Assembly (NCBI GenBank): GCA_000828075.3
Contig: JXCB02000001.1
Location: forward strand, 271,497-335,496
Reading direction: 5' to 3'
DNA from: Tolypothrix campylonemoides VB511288
Lineage (GTDB): Bacteria; Cyanobacteriota; Cyanobacteriia; Cyanobacteriales; Nostocaceae
Length of the DNA stretch: 64,000 nt
Below the pieces are notes generated by a model. The model did no database searches. It was not told the origin of the DNA and saw only the letters and a list, made by a program, of their open reading frames with translations. A program made the position numbers and the translations under genes. Within the stretch, counting starts at the first letter, position 1; the number at the start of each line of letters is the position of its first letter. This document shows positions 35,662 to 44,963 of the stretch, in pieces.

Positions 35662-36515
35662 TTGGGTGCAACTTCACTATTATACTCTATTTTGTGATTT
35701 TGCAACAACTTTTGATATTCTTGGCTGCTTGCCCAGCGATCAATTTCTCTGGCACGCAGGACTGGCACTGGATGAGTCAACTGAGCTGTCCGGGCGGCTT
35801 TGACCATTTCACCGAGTTCGGTCTTGCTGATATCATCATAAGCACGAGCCTGGGCAATAAAAGCATCGAGGTTGAGTTGCGGTGCGATCGTTGGCGAACC
35901 GCCAGCAAGTTTCATTAACACCGACATCACAACTTTGGGGTTTTGGGTTGCCAATAATGCTGCGCGATCGCACGTAAATTCTGCACAGCGTACCCATTCC
36001 AAAAGTTGCGCCTGTATTGCTTGAGCAATAAAACTTCCAACGTTGGGCACCGCTGCCGCAGCTAATATCAATATATTGACTGGAGTCAGGTAAACGCTGT
36101 GGTCACACTTGAGGTGTCCCAATTCATGGGCAATCACCGCCTGAATTTCTTCTGGTTCCAGCATATCAATCAGGGAAGTGTGAACCACAATAAAAGGCTG
36201 TTTTCCCCGCATCGCAAAGGTGTAGGCATTGGGAGCAGGATGCTGCTTAATATAAAGCTGGGGTGGATCTATATCCAGTGTTTTACAGGCTGACAACAAC
36301 AGCTGATGCAGATGGGGCAGTTGTTTTTCACCCACAAGAACGCTGGAAGCGATGTTTTCCACATAGAAGACCTGCTCCGCTAATGGTCCCAAAACATTCC
36401 GCACCATCATATCCAAGCCAGGGAGGCGCTTGAGTGCTTTGGTTGCTTCTAGGTCGAGGGGATGACGAAATGAATCTGCTTTGAGACCAATCAGTTGAGT
36501 GTTTAGCGGTAACAT
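35640..36515 (-). CDS. M48 family zinc metalloprotease
   Basis: 291 residues related to HtpX/Ste24-type proteases. The zinc motif HELGH is at 130-134 within EEIQAVIAHELGHLKCDHS, with the third ligand Glu in CAEFTCDRAAL (about 179). Hydrophobic segments at about 141-170 (VNILILAAAAVPNVGSFIA) may associate with membrane. It would degrade misfolded membrane proteins or act in envelope maintenance. The last seven codons and the TAG stop lie inside the tRNA-Leu gene on the same strand. This is unusual and may reflect loss of the native 3' end. Confidence 0.88.
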   Translation of the reverse strand: MLPLNTQLIGLKADSFRHPLDLEATKALKRLPGLDMMVRNVLGPLAEQVFYVENIASSVLVGEKQLPHLHQLLLSACKTLDIDPPQLYIKQHPAPNAYTFAMRGKQPFIVVHTSLIDMLEPEEIQAVIAHELGHLKCDHSVYLTPVNILILAAAAVPNVGSFIAQAIQAQLLEWVRCAEFTCDRAALLATQNPKVVMSVLMKLAGGSPTIAPQLNLDAFIAQARAYDDISKTELGEMVKAARTAQLTHPVPVLRAREIDRWASSQEYQKLLQNHKIEYNSEVAPKGGWRNW

Positions 36516-36609
36516 GGCGAATGCGAGCTTGGGGAAATAAGGGAGTTGTCAAACTTAGAACTGGTCTGTTGAACACCCCCACACAAACAGTATAGCTATA
36601 CCAAAACGA

Positions 36610-36633
36610 ACAAGGAAGGTAATTCTTCCTTGT
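36610..36633 (-). terminator. Terminator-like hairpin downstream of murA
   Basis: ACAAGGAAG, loop, CTTCCTTGT (9 bp) lies about 45 bp after the murA stop on the minus strand and is followed by TCGTTTTGG. A modest intrinsic terminator candidate. Confidence 0.5.
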
Positions 36634-36674
36634 CCTGGTGCTTTTGTGGTCTTTTGTACCTATGCCCGTTTTAG

Positions 36675-38069
36675 CTAAAGGGACTTTGACGCTTGAGGCT
36701 CGATGGTAGTTTTAGCAACTTCTGTATTTGCCTCTGTCGCTGGCACACGCTCGATTCTAGCTCCCAATTGCTGCAACTTTGTATCGAGTCTATCGTAGCC
36801 CCGATCTAGGTGATGTAATCCCTGAATGATGGTTTTTCCATCTGCCGCTAGTCCTGCTATAACTAACGCTGCTGATGCCCGCAAATCGGTTCCTAATACA
36901 GGTGCGCCTGACAACATCGGTACTCCGCGAACAAAGGCAGTGTTGCCTTTGACGCGAATATCTGCCCCCAAGCGGTTCAACTCTGAGGCATGACGCAAAC
37001 GATTCTCAAATACAGATTCGTTAATCACGCTGTCGCCTTCAGCCAGTGTCAGCAATGCCATAAATGGCGCTTGCATATCTGTAGGAAACCCTGGATGGGG
37101 AAAAGTTTCAATATCAGTTGCCCTAAGGGTTTCTGCTGCCAAAGTGCGTAAGCAGTCAGGCGCTTCCTCAATGATCGGCACTCCAATATCTCGCAGTTTG
37201 GCAATGACTGGTATCAAATGCTCTGGAACCACTGGCGAGAGAGTAACCTCTGAACGGGTCATTGCTGCTGCTACCAAAAACGTCCCTGTTTCAATGCGAT
37301 CAGGAATAATGCTATAGTCGGTAGAGTGCAATTTTGGCACGCCGACAATTGTAATTGTACTGGTTCCTGCACCGTAGATTTTTGCTCCCATTGCAATACA
37401 GAAGTTCGCCAAATCGACGACTTCCGGCTCACGTGCAGCATTTTCGATGATGGTTTCGCCATCCGCAAGAGTAGCCGCCATCATCAACGTTTCCGTTGCT
37501 CCAACACTGGCAATGTCTAAATAAATCTTAGCTCCCTTTAATCGGCGATCGCGACCAGGAACATAGGCATTACAAATGCCATGCTCAATCTGCACTTCAG
37601 CTCCCATTGCTTGCAGTCCTCGGACATGCAGATCCACTGGTCTTGCTCCAATGGCACAGCCTCCTGGTAACGGCATCTGGGCAACTCCCAGTCTTGCCAG
37701 AATCGGACCGATAGCAAAGAAACTCGCTCTCAACTGCGTAACCAGTTCGTAGGGAGCCTTTGATGTTTTGATAACTCTTGCATCAATGTCTAAAATGTCT
37801 CCAGTTTGCTTTAAGGGAACGCCTAAAGCTGATAAAATCTGACCGATCCGTGTGACGTCTGCCAATAACGGCACGTTACGGATACGACATTCGCCTGAAC
37901 ACAGCAAGGCTCCAGCCATGATCACCAGTGCTGAATTCTTTGCGCCGCTAATTCTAACATGACCTTGCAAACGATGCCCACCCCATATTTGCAAGACTGA
38001 GGAGTCTGCTGTAGGAGAAGATTTAGCATCTGGTAATCCGCTAGAAGGAATAATAAGCGTATCCTCCAA
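36675..38069 (-). CDS. murA: UDP-N-acetylglucosamine 1-carboxyvinyltransferase
   Basis: The first committed step of peptidoglycan synthesis: enolpyruvyl transfer from PEP to UDP-GlcNAc. The 464-residue EPSP-synthase-fold protein has [23 protein letters not shown] near the N-terminus (Lys-Asn binding pair), [24 protein letters not shown] (the catalytic Cys is in GGCAIG), [19 protein letters not shown], and [20 protein letters not shown]. No ATG is available before the conserved core. The frame begins with TTG at 38069, and GGAGG lies inside the first codons, so the exact start is uncertain. Confidence 0.95.
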   Translation of the reverse strand: MEDTLIIPSSGLPDAKSSPTADSSVLQIWGGHRLQGHVRISGAKNSALVIMAGALLCSGECRIRNVPLLADVTRIGQILSALGVPLKQTGDILDIDARVIKTSKAPYELVTQLRASFFAIGPILARLGVAQMPLPGGCAIGARPVDLHVRGLQAMGAEVQIEHGICNAYVPGRDRRLKGAKIYLDIASVGATETLMMAATLADGETIIENAAREPEVVDLANFCIAMGAKIYGAGTSTITIVGVPKLHSTDYSIIPDRIETGTFLVAAAMTRSEVTLSPVVPEHLIPVIAKLRDIGVPIIEEAPDCLRTLAAETLRATDIETFPHPGFPTDMQAPFMALLTLAEGDSVINESVFENRLRHASELNRLGADIRVKGNTAFVRGVPMLSGAPVLGTDLRASAALVIAGLAADGKTIIQGLHHLDRGYDRLDTKLQQLGARIERVPATEANTEVAKTTIEPQASKSL

Positions 38070-38457
38070 AAAAATTTACTGATTTCATACGTTTAAAGTT
38101 GGTTTCGATTCTACACGATAGTTTTTGATTGTCTACATTTTTCCACGACATCTAGAGTTAACAAATTACTCTGCCGCTCGGCTTAACACACGAAACCCTT
38201 ACTATATCGTTATTTACAACTTAATTTAGACATTTAGGACTTTTAGTAACACATAGTATATGCGTTATGGGAAAATCAAGAGTGCAAAAAAATTTTTGCC
38301 TGACTCAATTTATTTGCCCTCCGTCGTTTTCCTAAAGTGACTTGGGGATCAAGTGATTGGTGGCATAACCAAAGAATATTGTGATAAAAAGAATAATTAC
38401 TTGACACAATTAAATAATTAGGTCATAATTAAAGACGGTCAAGAAATAGTGAAGTTC
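38070..38457. other. Divergent intergenic region murA / tRNA-Leu
   Basis: 388 bp between the divergent murA gene and the plus-strand tRNA-Leu(CAG). It is AT-rich, must carry both promoters, and shows no gene or strong repeat. Confidence 0.5.
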
Positions 38458-38539
38458 GCGGAACTGGCGGAATTGGCAGACGCGCTAGATTCAGGTTCTA
38501 GTGCCGCAAGGCTTCCGGGTTCAAGTCCCGGGTTCCGCA
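38458..38539 (+). tRNA. tRNA-Leu (anticodon CAG)
   Basis: A class II tRNA. Acceptor GCGGAAC pairs perfectly with GTTCCGC. The D arm is GGCGGAATTGGCAGACGC, the anticodon arm CTAGA-TTCAGGT-TCTAG gives CAG, the long variable arm is GCCGCAAGGC and the T arm CCGGGTTCAAGTCCCGG follows. The discriminator is A and CCA is not encoded. It lies 60 bp before a SpoU methyltransferase gene. Confidence 0.97.
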
Positions 38540-38598
38540 TTTAATAAATAGTGAGTGCCAAGTAAGAAAAAACTTAGCACTCAAAATTAAGAGATTTG

Positions 38599-39381
38599 AT
38601 GCTAACAAGTACACAAAATCCTCTAGTCAAGCAAATCCGCAAACTGCACTCCTCAAAGGAACGGCACAAGCAGCAATTGTTTTTAGTGGAAGGAACGCAC
38701 TTGTTAGAGGAAGCTTGTGCAGTGAATTACCCGTTGGAAGCAGTCTGTAGCACTCCAGAATGGCAAGACGCTCATCCTTTGCTGTGGGAAAAAGCGTGTG
38801 GTCTTTGCGAACGGGCAGAAATTGTTAGCGAGGAAGTTTTAAAGGCGATCGCCACCACAATGCAACCCGATGGCGTCGTCGCGACGGCAAAACGAGGTTA
38901 TCGTGTTGGCGAAGTGCCATTTACTGGTATTGTGCTAGCACTGGAGACTGTGCAAGATCCAGGGAACTTGGGTACAATGATTCGGACTGCTGCTGCTGCT
39001 GGAGCTTCTGGATTGTGGCTGAGTGAAGATAGTGTGGATTTAGATAATCCAAAAGTCTTACGTGCTTCTGCAGGACAGTGGTTTCGCCAAGCAATGGCAG
39101 TGAGTTCTGATTTAAAAGCGACAGTCCAGCAAAGTCAGGAAGCAGGAATGCAGGTTGTTGCAACCTTACCCAATGCGACTTTGACTTATTGGCAGGTAGA
39201 CTGGCGCAAACCCAGTTTAATATTGTTGGGCAATGAAGGTGCTGGTTTATCGCCAGAGTTGACAGCAATGGCAGATTTGCAAGTGAAAATTCCCTTAAGT
39301 CCAGGAGTCGAATCATTAAATGTGGCAATTACCGCTGCTTTGATGTTGTACGAAGCGCAAAGGCAAAAAAAATCTGAATGA
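38599..39381 (+). CDS. SpoU/TrmH-family RNA 2'-O-methyltransferase
   Basis: A SPOUT-fold enzyme that methylates ribose 2'-OH of rRNA or tRNA with SAM. About 260 residues. The N-terminal substrate-binding part is KQLFLVEGTHLLEEA. Motif 1 is LETVQDPGNLGTMIRTAAAAGA, motif 2 LILLGNEGAGLS, and motif 3 VKIPLSPGVESLNVAITAALMLYE, forming the trefoil knot. The ATG at 38599 is preferred over an overlapping TTG at 38596. The exact target (RlmB-like or tRNA) cannot be told. It lies close downstream of tRNA-Leu. Confidence 0.93.
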   Translation: MLTSTQNPLVKQIRKLHSSKERHKQQLFLVEGTHLLEEACAVNYPLEAVCSTPEWQDAHPLLWEKACGLCERAEIVSEEVLKAIATTMQPDGVVATAKRGYRVGEVPFTGIVLALETVQDPGNLGTMIRTAAAAGASGLWLSEDSVDLDNPKVLRASAGQWFRQAMAVSSDLKATVQQSQEAGMQVVATLPNATLTYWQVDWRKPSLILLGNEGAGLSPELTAMADLQVKIPLSPGVESLNVAITAALMLYEAQRQKKSE

Positions 39382-39439
39382 AATTTTACACTCGAAAAAT
39401 AAAAATCATATTTGTTGATTTTTGTCAATGGGTAATATT

Positions 39440-39569
39440 ATGTCCGCTAAATTACCAACAAATCCTAGAAAACCCTACCCCGATGAGTGGCTACGCCAAA
39501 GTTCCCCTCCCTGCAAGCGGGGAGGGGTTAGGGGTGGGGTTCTGTAATTATGGGTAATTTAGCGGACAT
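39440..39569. repeat. MITE-like element with 17-bp perfect inverted ends
   Basis: ATGTCCGCTAAATTACC (39440-39456) is exactly inverted at 39553-39569 (GGTAATTTAGCGGACAT). The 130-bp interior contains a CCCCTCC...GGGGAGGGG palindrome. There is no transposase, and no clear target duplication was seen. It sits between the converging SpoU and thioesterase genes and may act as a bidirectional terminator. Confidence 0.85.
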
Positions 39570-39586
39570 CACATAAGTCCTACTAA

Positions 39587-40012
39587 CTACGTAACAACCC
39601 CTGATTTTTCTATTTGCAAGAACTTCTCTATCAACATATCGGGAATTGGTCGCGGGCGCATTGTTTTAGCGTCTACCCATACCCATAAAGCCTCAGCCGT
39701 GACTAACAAATCATCTTGGTTTTGTTTGCGAATCTCATACTGGCGATACGCACGAGTACCGCGCATTTCTCTTAACCAAGTCGTGACTTCTAGCGTGTCG
39801 CCTGCTACTGCTGGACGCAGGTAGTCAATTTCTACGCGTCGCATAACAAATACACCACCTAGTTCTTGATAGAGATCCAAAGTTAAACCCAGGTGTTCAG
39901 AGTGTTCAATGGCTGCCTGTTCTAGATAGTTTTGGTAAACTGCATTGTTGACGTGTCCCAAAGCGTCCATTTCGTAGTGGCGAACCCGCAGTAGTGTTTT
40001 GAATATTTGCAT
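39587..40012 (-). CDS. 4HBT-fold acyl-CoA thioesterase
   Basis: 141 residues with a hotdog fold. VRHYEMDALGHVNNAVYQNYLEQA carries the catalytic Asp of the YbgC/4-hydroxybenzoyl-CoA thioesterase family. VMRRVEIDYLRPAVAGDTLEV and YEIRKQNQDDLLVTAEALWVWVD follow. It hydrolyses an acyl-CoA thioester. The cyanobacterial 1,4-dihydroxy-2-naphthoyl-CoA hydrolase of phylloquinone synthesis belongs to this group, but I cannot assign it with certainty. Confidence 0.88.
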   Translation of the reverse strand: MQIFKTLLRVRHYEMDALGHVNNAVYQNYLEQAAIEHSEHLGLTLDLYQELGGVFVMRRVEIDYLRPAVAGDTLEVTTWLREMRGTRAYRQYEIRKQNQDDLLVTAEALWVWVDAKTMRPRPIPDMLIEKFLQIEKSGVVT

Positions 40013-40118
40013 GGGTAAAATGAGTCAGAAATTATTCAGAAATTATCAATAACGAGTCAGGGCGCAAGGTATTGTGACCGTACAAAAATTGTACAAAAGT
40101 TATAGATGTATCTAAGTA

Positions 40119-40364
40119 CTATTCTTGGTGACTATTGGCGGAACACCACTGACCTATTGGTTCGATTCTCGCCTGCTGGATCAATTCTACGACTTGCAAT
40201 CGCTTGCATCCGTAATTATTTGCTAACAATTCCTCGGCTTGATGTTTTGCCTGATCAGCAGACACACCAAAAGTCATTATTTCTTCCTCTGGATTTCCTG
40301 TTATGCTCTCAACTGGAATTACGCAGATATATTGTGGTTCACCGGGTCTTATTTGTTGCACCAT
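40119..40364 (-). CDS. Conserved-looking small protein, unknown function
   Basis: 81 residues, soluble, with a compact fold-like composition: QYICVIPVESITGNPEEEIM, FGVSADQAKHQAEELL and GCKRLQVVELIQQARIEPIG. No domain is recognised. The ATG at 40364 has no clear ribosome-binding site. The composition is typical of a real protein and it does not overlap another gene. Confidence 0.55.
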   Translation of the reverse strand: MVQQIRPGEPQYICVIPVESITGNPEEEIMTFGVSADQAKHQAEELLANNYGCKRLQVVELIQQARIEPIGQWCSANSHQE

Positions 40365-40819
40365 TTTTTGCTTAGTTATTTGAACAGAACATAGCCGTCT
40401 CTTCTCAATATACTCATAATTCCAGATATCAAACTATGAAAATCAATCCGTAGAATTCTTGTGCTTTGGTGTGATTGCTATCATCTTGGGGATTCTAATT
40501 TTCCGGTTGAAACAACGGCAAGCAAGCATTAAGAATTTTCTCAAAATTCCAAAATTTGGAAGTGTAAACACTTAGGTATGCGAAAATACATTTTAGAGAC
40601 AAGAAATCTCTTTTTGTAAATTATTCTTTTTTAAGCAAGGGAGTGCGGCTAGAGGCACGCGTTTGCGTGCGCTCCATTAATTTACTTTCATCTCAGTTGC
40701 TGAATCCTTGGAAAGTGAGAAATTAAAGCTCTTATTTCCAAGGGCAAATTTAACATAACTGAGTTCAAGCTTGATGAGTGGCGTCTGGTATTAGCGAGCG
40801 TCAAAATCGGAGGGTAAAA
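40365..40819. other. Intergenic gap, possible tiny ORF
   Basis: A 455-bp gap. A frame from a TTG at 40459 to 40575 (about 38 residues: FGVIAIILGILIFRLKQRQ) looks like a one-helix membrane peptide, but there is no ATG or ribosome-binding site, so it is not called as a gene. A GCACGCGTTTGCGTGCGC palindrome lies near 40656-40673. The promoter of the 45-residue membrane protein should be here. Confidence 0.4.
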
Positions 40820-40957
40820 ATGGCAATACGTAATAATTTTGTCACAAATTTGTGGCAGAAATTACAACAAGATTCTGTGAGTTGGGGGGCTTTAATGTTG
40901 TGGGTTGCTGGATTAGTTGTACTACTAGCGATAGTTACAATGTTTTCTACCACCTAA
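40820..40957 (+). CDS. 45-residue single-pass membrane protein
   Basis: MAIRNNFVTNLWQKLQQDSV, followed by the hydrophobic segment WGALMLWVAGLVVLLAIVTMF (about residues 22-42). GGAGGG lies 6-12 nt before the ATG, which is strong support. It precedes the SLH-like gene by 16 bp in the same direction, so the two probably share a transcript. It may be a small envelope or photosystem-associated subunit; function unknown. Confidence 0.65.
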   Translation: MAIRNNFVTNLWQKLQQDSVSWGALMLWVAGLVVLLAIVTMFSTT

Positions 40958-40973
40958 AACTGACGTATGTAGC

Positions 40974-41291
40974 ATGAACCGTATTGTTCTAGCAACGACT
41001 ATCGTGTTATCCACTGCTGGCTTAGTGACTCCTGTGAAAGCTCAAGACACCCCTACTGCTACTCCAGGTAAACCAAATCAAGTTCTCAATGCTTGCATTC
41101 AGAACCAAGCAGAAACCTTACCTGTACCCTTTAGCGATGTTTCACCGGATCACTGGGCTTTCAAAGCGGTGATGACGATGCACTATTGTGGCGCTTTCCG
41201 TCAAGCAACGCCACCCGCTTTGTGGGAACGGCTGAAACCAACACAAAGTCAGCAAGTACCCCAAGAAGAACTAAAAACTCCAGTAAAGTAG
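40974..41291 (+). CDS. Secreted SLH-like small protein
   Basis: 105 residues. The signal peptide MNRIVLATTIVLSTAGLVTPVKA ends at an AxA-type site near residue 23. The mature part has FSDVSPDHWAFKAVMTMHYCG, resembling the start of an SLH (S-layer homology) motif but only a partial one. Two cysteines (C42 region and C71 region) could pair. The product probably sits in the periplasm or cell wall. A good intrinsic terminator follows the stop. Confidence 0.75.
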   Translation: MNRIVLATTIVLSTAGLVTPVKAQDTPTATPGKPNQVLNACIQNQAETLPVPFSDVSPDHWAFKAVMTMHYCGAFRQATPPALWERLKPTQSQQVPQEELKTPVK

Positions 41292-41314
41292 TTTGTCACA
41301 ATTGAAGGGTAAAA

Positions 41315-41352
41315 AAACCCAGTTTCTCTCAGAAACTGGGTTTCTTTGTTTT
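41315..41352 (+). terminator. Intrinsic terminator after the SLH-like gene
   Basis: AAACCCAGTTTCT, loop CTC, AGAAACTGGGTTT (13 bp, perfect), followed by CTTTGTTTTG. It starts 24 bp after the stop codon. Strong candidate; could act on both strands. Confidence 0.9.
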
Positions 41353-41444
41353 GTATCTAAAAAGGTATCTTCAAGGGTATGAAACTTCTTCCCGTTGGAC
41401 ATTGAGTCAAAACAACAGCAAGACAACAGATATAGTTAAAAAAA

Positions 41445-41873
41445 TTAGTATCTATCACTGGGTAAAAGAACAATATCTATGGCTTCGCCCACCGTTAAAC
41501 CAAATGCAGCAAGTACAGCCAGTAGCAAAAGTCTATCTCTTTTGCTAAAACCAGCAAAACGCAGTTCCATTGCAGCTAAAAGTGTAGTTGCTAAGGGCAT
41601 AATAATGAAGGTCGAAAAAAGGGACCAAGTGGCGATTAAAGCAATTGATGCACTTAAAACCAAGACGACAACTAAAGTCTTAGAACCAAATTTAATCAAA
41701 CGCTCTAACCAAGAAATACTCCTCCACAGCACAGCTAACATTAATGCTGCTACAAAAGCTCCCACTAGCCAGATAATGTGATTAACAGACAAATACCATC
41801 CCAACCAAGCATACGCAAGGCAGAGTAACACTAAAGGTTGCAAAGGAACCCTGTTAAAATATCCGATATTCAT
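41445..41873 (-). CDS. Integral membrane protein, unknown function
   Basis: 142 residues with about four transmembrane segments (PLVLLCLAYAWLGWYL, IIWLVGAFVAALMLAVLW, TLVVVLVLSASIALIATWSL, LLLLAVLAAFGLTVGEAIDIV). Positive residues between segments follow the inside-positive rule. No family recognised. It converges on the SLH-like gene from the opposite side. Confidence 0.65.
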   Translation of the reverse strand: MNIGYFNRVPLQPLVLLCLAYAWLGWYLSVNHIIWLVGAFVAALMLAVLWRSISWLERLIKFGSKTLVVVLVLSASIALIATWSLFSTFIIMPLATTLLAAMELRFAGFSKRDRLLLLAVLAAFGLTVGEAIDIVLLPSDRY

Positions 41874-42082
41874 AACCGAATTGTTAACCCAGCCGATAAA
41901 CGGATGGCAAATGTACGTAGAATAGTATCCTGATAAATTCTAGACCAAGCTTTGTGATTTATGTCTACTTCACCAGAAAGATAATTGTTGTGGTGTTGAC
42001 GCTCACTTTATCGGAACATCGGCTTCTTAGGGGCTTTTTAACTGGCTGCATCGAGAGCCATGAGCAGATGTCCCCGTAGTTT

Positions 42083-42853
42083 CTAGAAACCAAAGGATAA
42101 AAAGCCACCATCAACTGCAATACACTGTCCAGTAATGTAAGTAGCTGTTGGCATACACAAAAATGCCACTAAACCTGCGACTTCTTCTGGTGTACCAACT
42201 CGTCCCATTGGGGTGCGCGATACAACAGAGTTCAACACATCCGAATTGCTCAACAAAGGTTCAGTCAAAGGGGTGAGAATAAACCAGGGAGCAACAGTGT
42301 TTACCCGAATTTGATTTCCTGCCCATTCTACAGCCAAAGAACGGGTCAGTTGTACAAGCGCCGCTTTTGTCATCCCATAAGGTGCGCCTGTGCGAACTGC
42401 GGTTAACCCAGCAACAGAACCAACATTAACGATGCTCCTGTTGTTTCCAGCTTTTAGCAAAGGGTAAGCCAGTCGGCACATTTCAAATATAGAAGTTAAA
42501 TTGGTTTGAAATATAGACTCATACTCTTGTTCTGTGTATTCCAACGCCTTTTTACGAATGTTAGTGCCAACATTGTTGACAAGAATATCTAATCCTCCTA
42601 AAGTTTGATTGACTTGTTCGATGATTGCCTGACGACCATCAGATATAGCAACGTCTGCGGCAATTCCATGAGCTTTCAATCCTTGCAATTGCCAGTTCTC
42701 AAGCTGCTGGTTGACTGCTTCTGCATTTCGGGCAACAATCATAATCTCAGCACCAAGCGACAGGAATTCTTGAGCGATCGCCAATCCAATCCCCTTAGTT
42801 GCTCCGGTAATCAAGGCTTTTCTTCCTGTTAGTGTCCACCGGTTATTGTCCAT
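42083..42853 (-). CDS. Short-chain dehydrogenase/reductase (tropinone-reductase-like)
   Basis: 256-residue classical [21 protein letters not shown] is the NAD(P)-binding motif, [11 protein letters not shown] the NNAG equivalent, NVGSVAG holds the catalytic Ser and [13 protein letters not shown] the Yxxx[17 protein letters not shown] and the C-terminal [13 protein letters not shown] complete the fold. It resembles plant tropinone-reductase-like and 3-oxoacyl reductases. AAGGAG precedes the ATG. Substrate unknown. Confidence 0.92.
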   Translation of the reverse strand: MDNNRWTLTGRKALITGATKGIGLAIAQEFLSLGAEIMIVARNAEAVNQQLENWQLQGLKAHGIAADVAISDGRQAIIEQVNQTLGGLDILVNNVGTNIRKKALEYTEQEYESIFQTNLTSIFEMCRLAYPLLKAGNNRSIVNVGSVAGLTAVRTGAPYGMTKAALVQLTRSLAVEWAGNQIRVNTVAPWFILTPLTEPLLSNSDVLNSVVSRTPMGRVGTPEEVAGLVAFLCMPTATYITGQCIAVDGGFLSFGF

Positions 42854-43084
42854 TCAATTTCTCCTTGTACATTACCAGAAGTTAGAAGTCTATGCAGTCA
42901 GAAGCAGGAGCGATGCAATGGTTGTGAGAGCAACAGCTTTAAGAGCGATTCCCAAATTTTAAATTCTCCTTGCTCATTCTTGTATCATCGTTGCATGAAG
43001 ATAATCAACCACATCAATATTCCTGCTGATAGTATCCCTAAGCTTGTTTTAGTAAGATAGCTAAATAAGCGCTCAGTGATACTC

Positions 43085-44875
43085 ATGAATTGCCCACCGA
43101 TGTCGCCTACTATCCCTGGAGTTGTTCGGTTGCGTCCTCACGCTCGTGTTGTCAGCAAACTGTCAATTTGGTTACACATAGCGGTGGGATGTGTCAGTAT
43201 TGGGTTAATTCCTACCCTAGCCGCCCGTCCTAGCTTGGGTGCAGAACGGTTGACCATCTCCTACGGTCTTGTGGCTCGCTCTATTCCCATTAATTCCCTG
43301 GAAACTTATGCTAGAACAGGCAAAATAGACGATGATTTGGCTGCATATGTTCAGTATGCAGGCAAGGAGCAACTCAACCTGCTACGGCAATTTTTGCTGA
43401 CTCCCATTCCCCTAAATGCTGTAGCGGTTTCGCAATTTCTTTACACGCCAATTGGCAAGAGATTGTTAGAAAATTTGGGAGAAGTTGTACAGCAGGGATC
43501 TCGCATTAATGGGTTTTATGCAATTCGAGCCTCCCTGATTCTTGCAGCAGCAGACCCAGAAGGGTTAACGTTATTAAACGTGCTACGCAAGTTTCCCTCA
43601 AGAGCAATTTCGATAGATTTAGCGCGCAGCTTGGAGATTGCAGGATCGTTCCAGAGGCTGGTGAATCAAACTCAACAGGCGATCGCACTGATCAATAAGC
43701 AGTCCTCATTGAATGCAGGCACGGCTCCCACATTAAATAATATTTCAGTGACAGACCTGCCACGACCAGGAAATTTTAGTTGGCAAAAGCGAACTATCAT
43801 ACTCAACGATACCTCTCGCGAACGCATTTTTCCTGCTGACATCTACCTACCAAATGTATCCAGCGTTCGTCCACTCATTGTGATCTCCCACGGACTTGGC
43901 TCTGATCGCAACAGTTTTGGTTACCTTGCTGAATACCTCGCTTCTTATGGCTTTGTCGTCGCCGTTCCAGAGCATCCAGGTAGCAATGCCCAACAGTTGC
44001 AAGCACTCTTGGGAGGTAGGGCGGCAGAAGTCACAAGCCCCAGAGAATTTATTGACCGACCTTTGGACATAAAGTATTTGTTGGATCAACTCACTAGCCT
44101 ATCTCAATCCGACGCGACTTACAGGGGGCGCTTGAATTTGGAACAGGTAGGCGTCGTGGGTCAATCCTTTGGTGGTTACACAGCTTTGGCATTAGCAGGA
44201 GCACCAATTGATTTTAAGCAACTTGAAAAAAATTGCCCACCTTCACCAGATGTACTCAATGTTTCGCTGTTGCTTCAGTGCCTAGCTACCGATTTACCGC
44301 AATCTACTAAATATAATTTGTCAGACCCACGAGTCAAAGCAATCATTGCCATTAACCCTGTTGATAGTAGTATTTTAGGGCAAGCCAGTCTCAGCCAAAT
44401 TAAAATCCCAGTGATGATGGTCGCTGGTAGTGTTGATACCGTTGCTCCGGCTTTTCCAGAACAAATTCAACCGTTTACCTGGTTAACAACCCCAAACAAA
44501 TATTTAGTATTAATTAATGGCGGAACCCACTTCTCGGTAATTGGGGCATCACCAAATGATGCCGTACCGGTTCCCGAACAGGTGATTGGTCCAAGTCCTG
44601 CCTTAGCGCAGCGATATATCAGAGCTTTGAGTCTTCCCTACTTCCAGAGGTACGTTGCCAATGAGCAGAGTTACAGTCGCTACTTAAGTGCAGATTACAT
44701 CAATGCCCTCAGTCAGGAACCGTTACCGCTGAGTTTGGTGCAATCTCTCAGCCTTAAAGGTTCTGCCTCAACTGCAATCCCAGAGCCAACTACTATCAGT
44801 AAGCTTGAATCTCTGCCTTCATCTGAGGTTTTTGTATCACCATATCCAAAGCAATTTGTCAATATTAAATTTTAG
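43085..44875 (+). CDS. DUF1400 alpha/beta hydrolase
   Basis: About 596 residues. A membrane anchor or signal is near residues 25-45 (HIAVGCVSIGLIPTLAA). The DUF1400 segment (about 55-170; LTISYGLVARSIPINSLETYA, SRINGFYAIRASLILAAADPEG) is typical of cyanobacteria. An alpha/beta hydrolase follows: PLIVISHGLGSDRNSFGYLAEYL, nucleophile GQSFGGYTAL near 360, acid region VAGSVDTVAP and His in NGGTHFSV. It is related to PAF-acetylhydrolase/dienelactone hydrolase folds and exported. Start is ATG at 43085; a GTG at 43076 and ATG at 43100 are alternatives. Confidence 0.85.
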   Translation: MNCPPMSPTIPGVVRLRPHARVVSKLSIWLHIAVGCVSIGLIPTLAARPSLGAERLTISYGLVARSIPINSLETYARTGKIDDDLAAYVQYAGKEQLNLLRQFLLTPIPLNAVAVSQFLYTPIGKRLLENLGEVVQQGSRINGFYAIRASLILAAADPEGLTLLNVLRKFPSRAISIDLARSLEIAGSFQRLVNQTQQAIALINKQSSLNAGTAPTLNNISVTDLPRPGNFSWQKRTIILNDTSRERIFPADIYLPNVSSVRPLIVISHGLGSDRNSFGYLAEYLASYGFVVAVPEHPGSNAQQLQALLGGRAAEVTSPREFIDRPLDIKYLLDQLTSLSQSDATYRGRLNLEQVGVVGQSFGGYTALALAGAPIDFKQLEKNCPPSPDVLNVSLLLQCLATDLPQSTKYNLSDPRVKAIIAINPVDSSILGQASLSQIKIPVMMVAGSVDTVAPAFPEQIQPFTWLTTPNKYLVLINGGTHFSVIGASPNDAVPVPEQVIGPSPALAQRYIRALSLPYFQRYVANEQSYSRYLSADYINALSQEPLPLSLVQSLSLKGSASTAIPEPTTISKLESLPSSEVFVSPYPKQFVNIKF

Positions 44876-44963
44876 TAATCCAGGTAGTATCGTTAGCGAC
44901 AGGTTCAATGAGTCCCAGCAGGACAAAGTGCTCTCAAAGGCTTGCCTTTGAAGACATGAAGCC

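Noticed and set aside
35519-35803. 94-codon plus-strand frame across the tRNA region
   Set aside because: It overlaps tRNA-Leu and the 3' end of the M48 gene in antisense; no protein features.
40459-40575. 38-codon hydrophobic frame starting with TTG
   Set aside because: No ATG and no ribosome-binding site; kept only as a note in the gap description.
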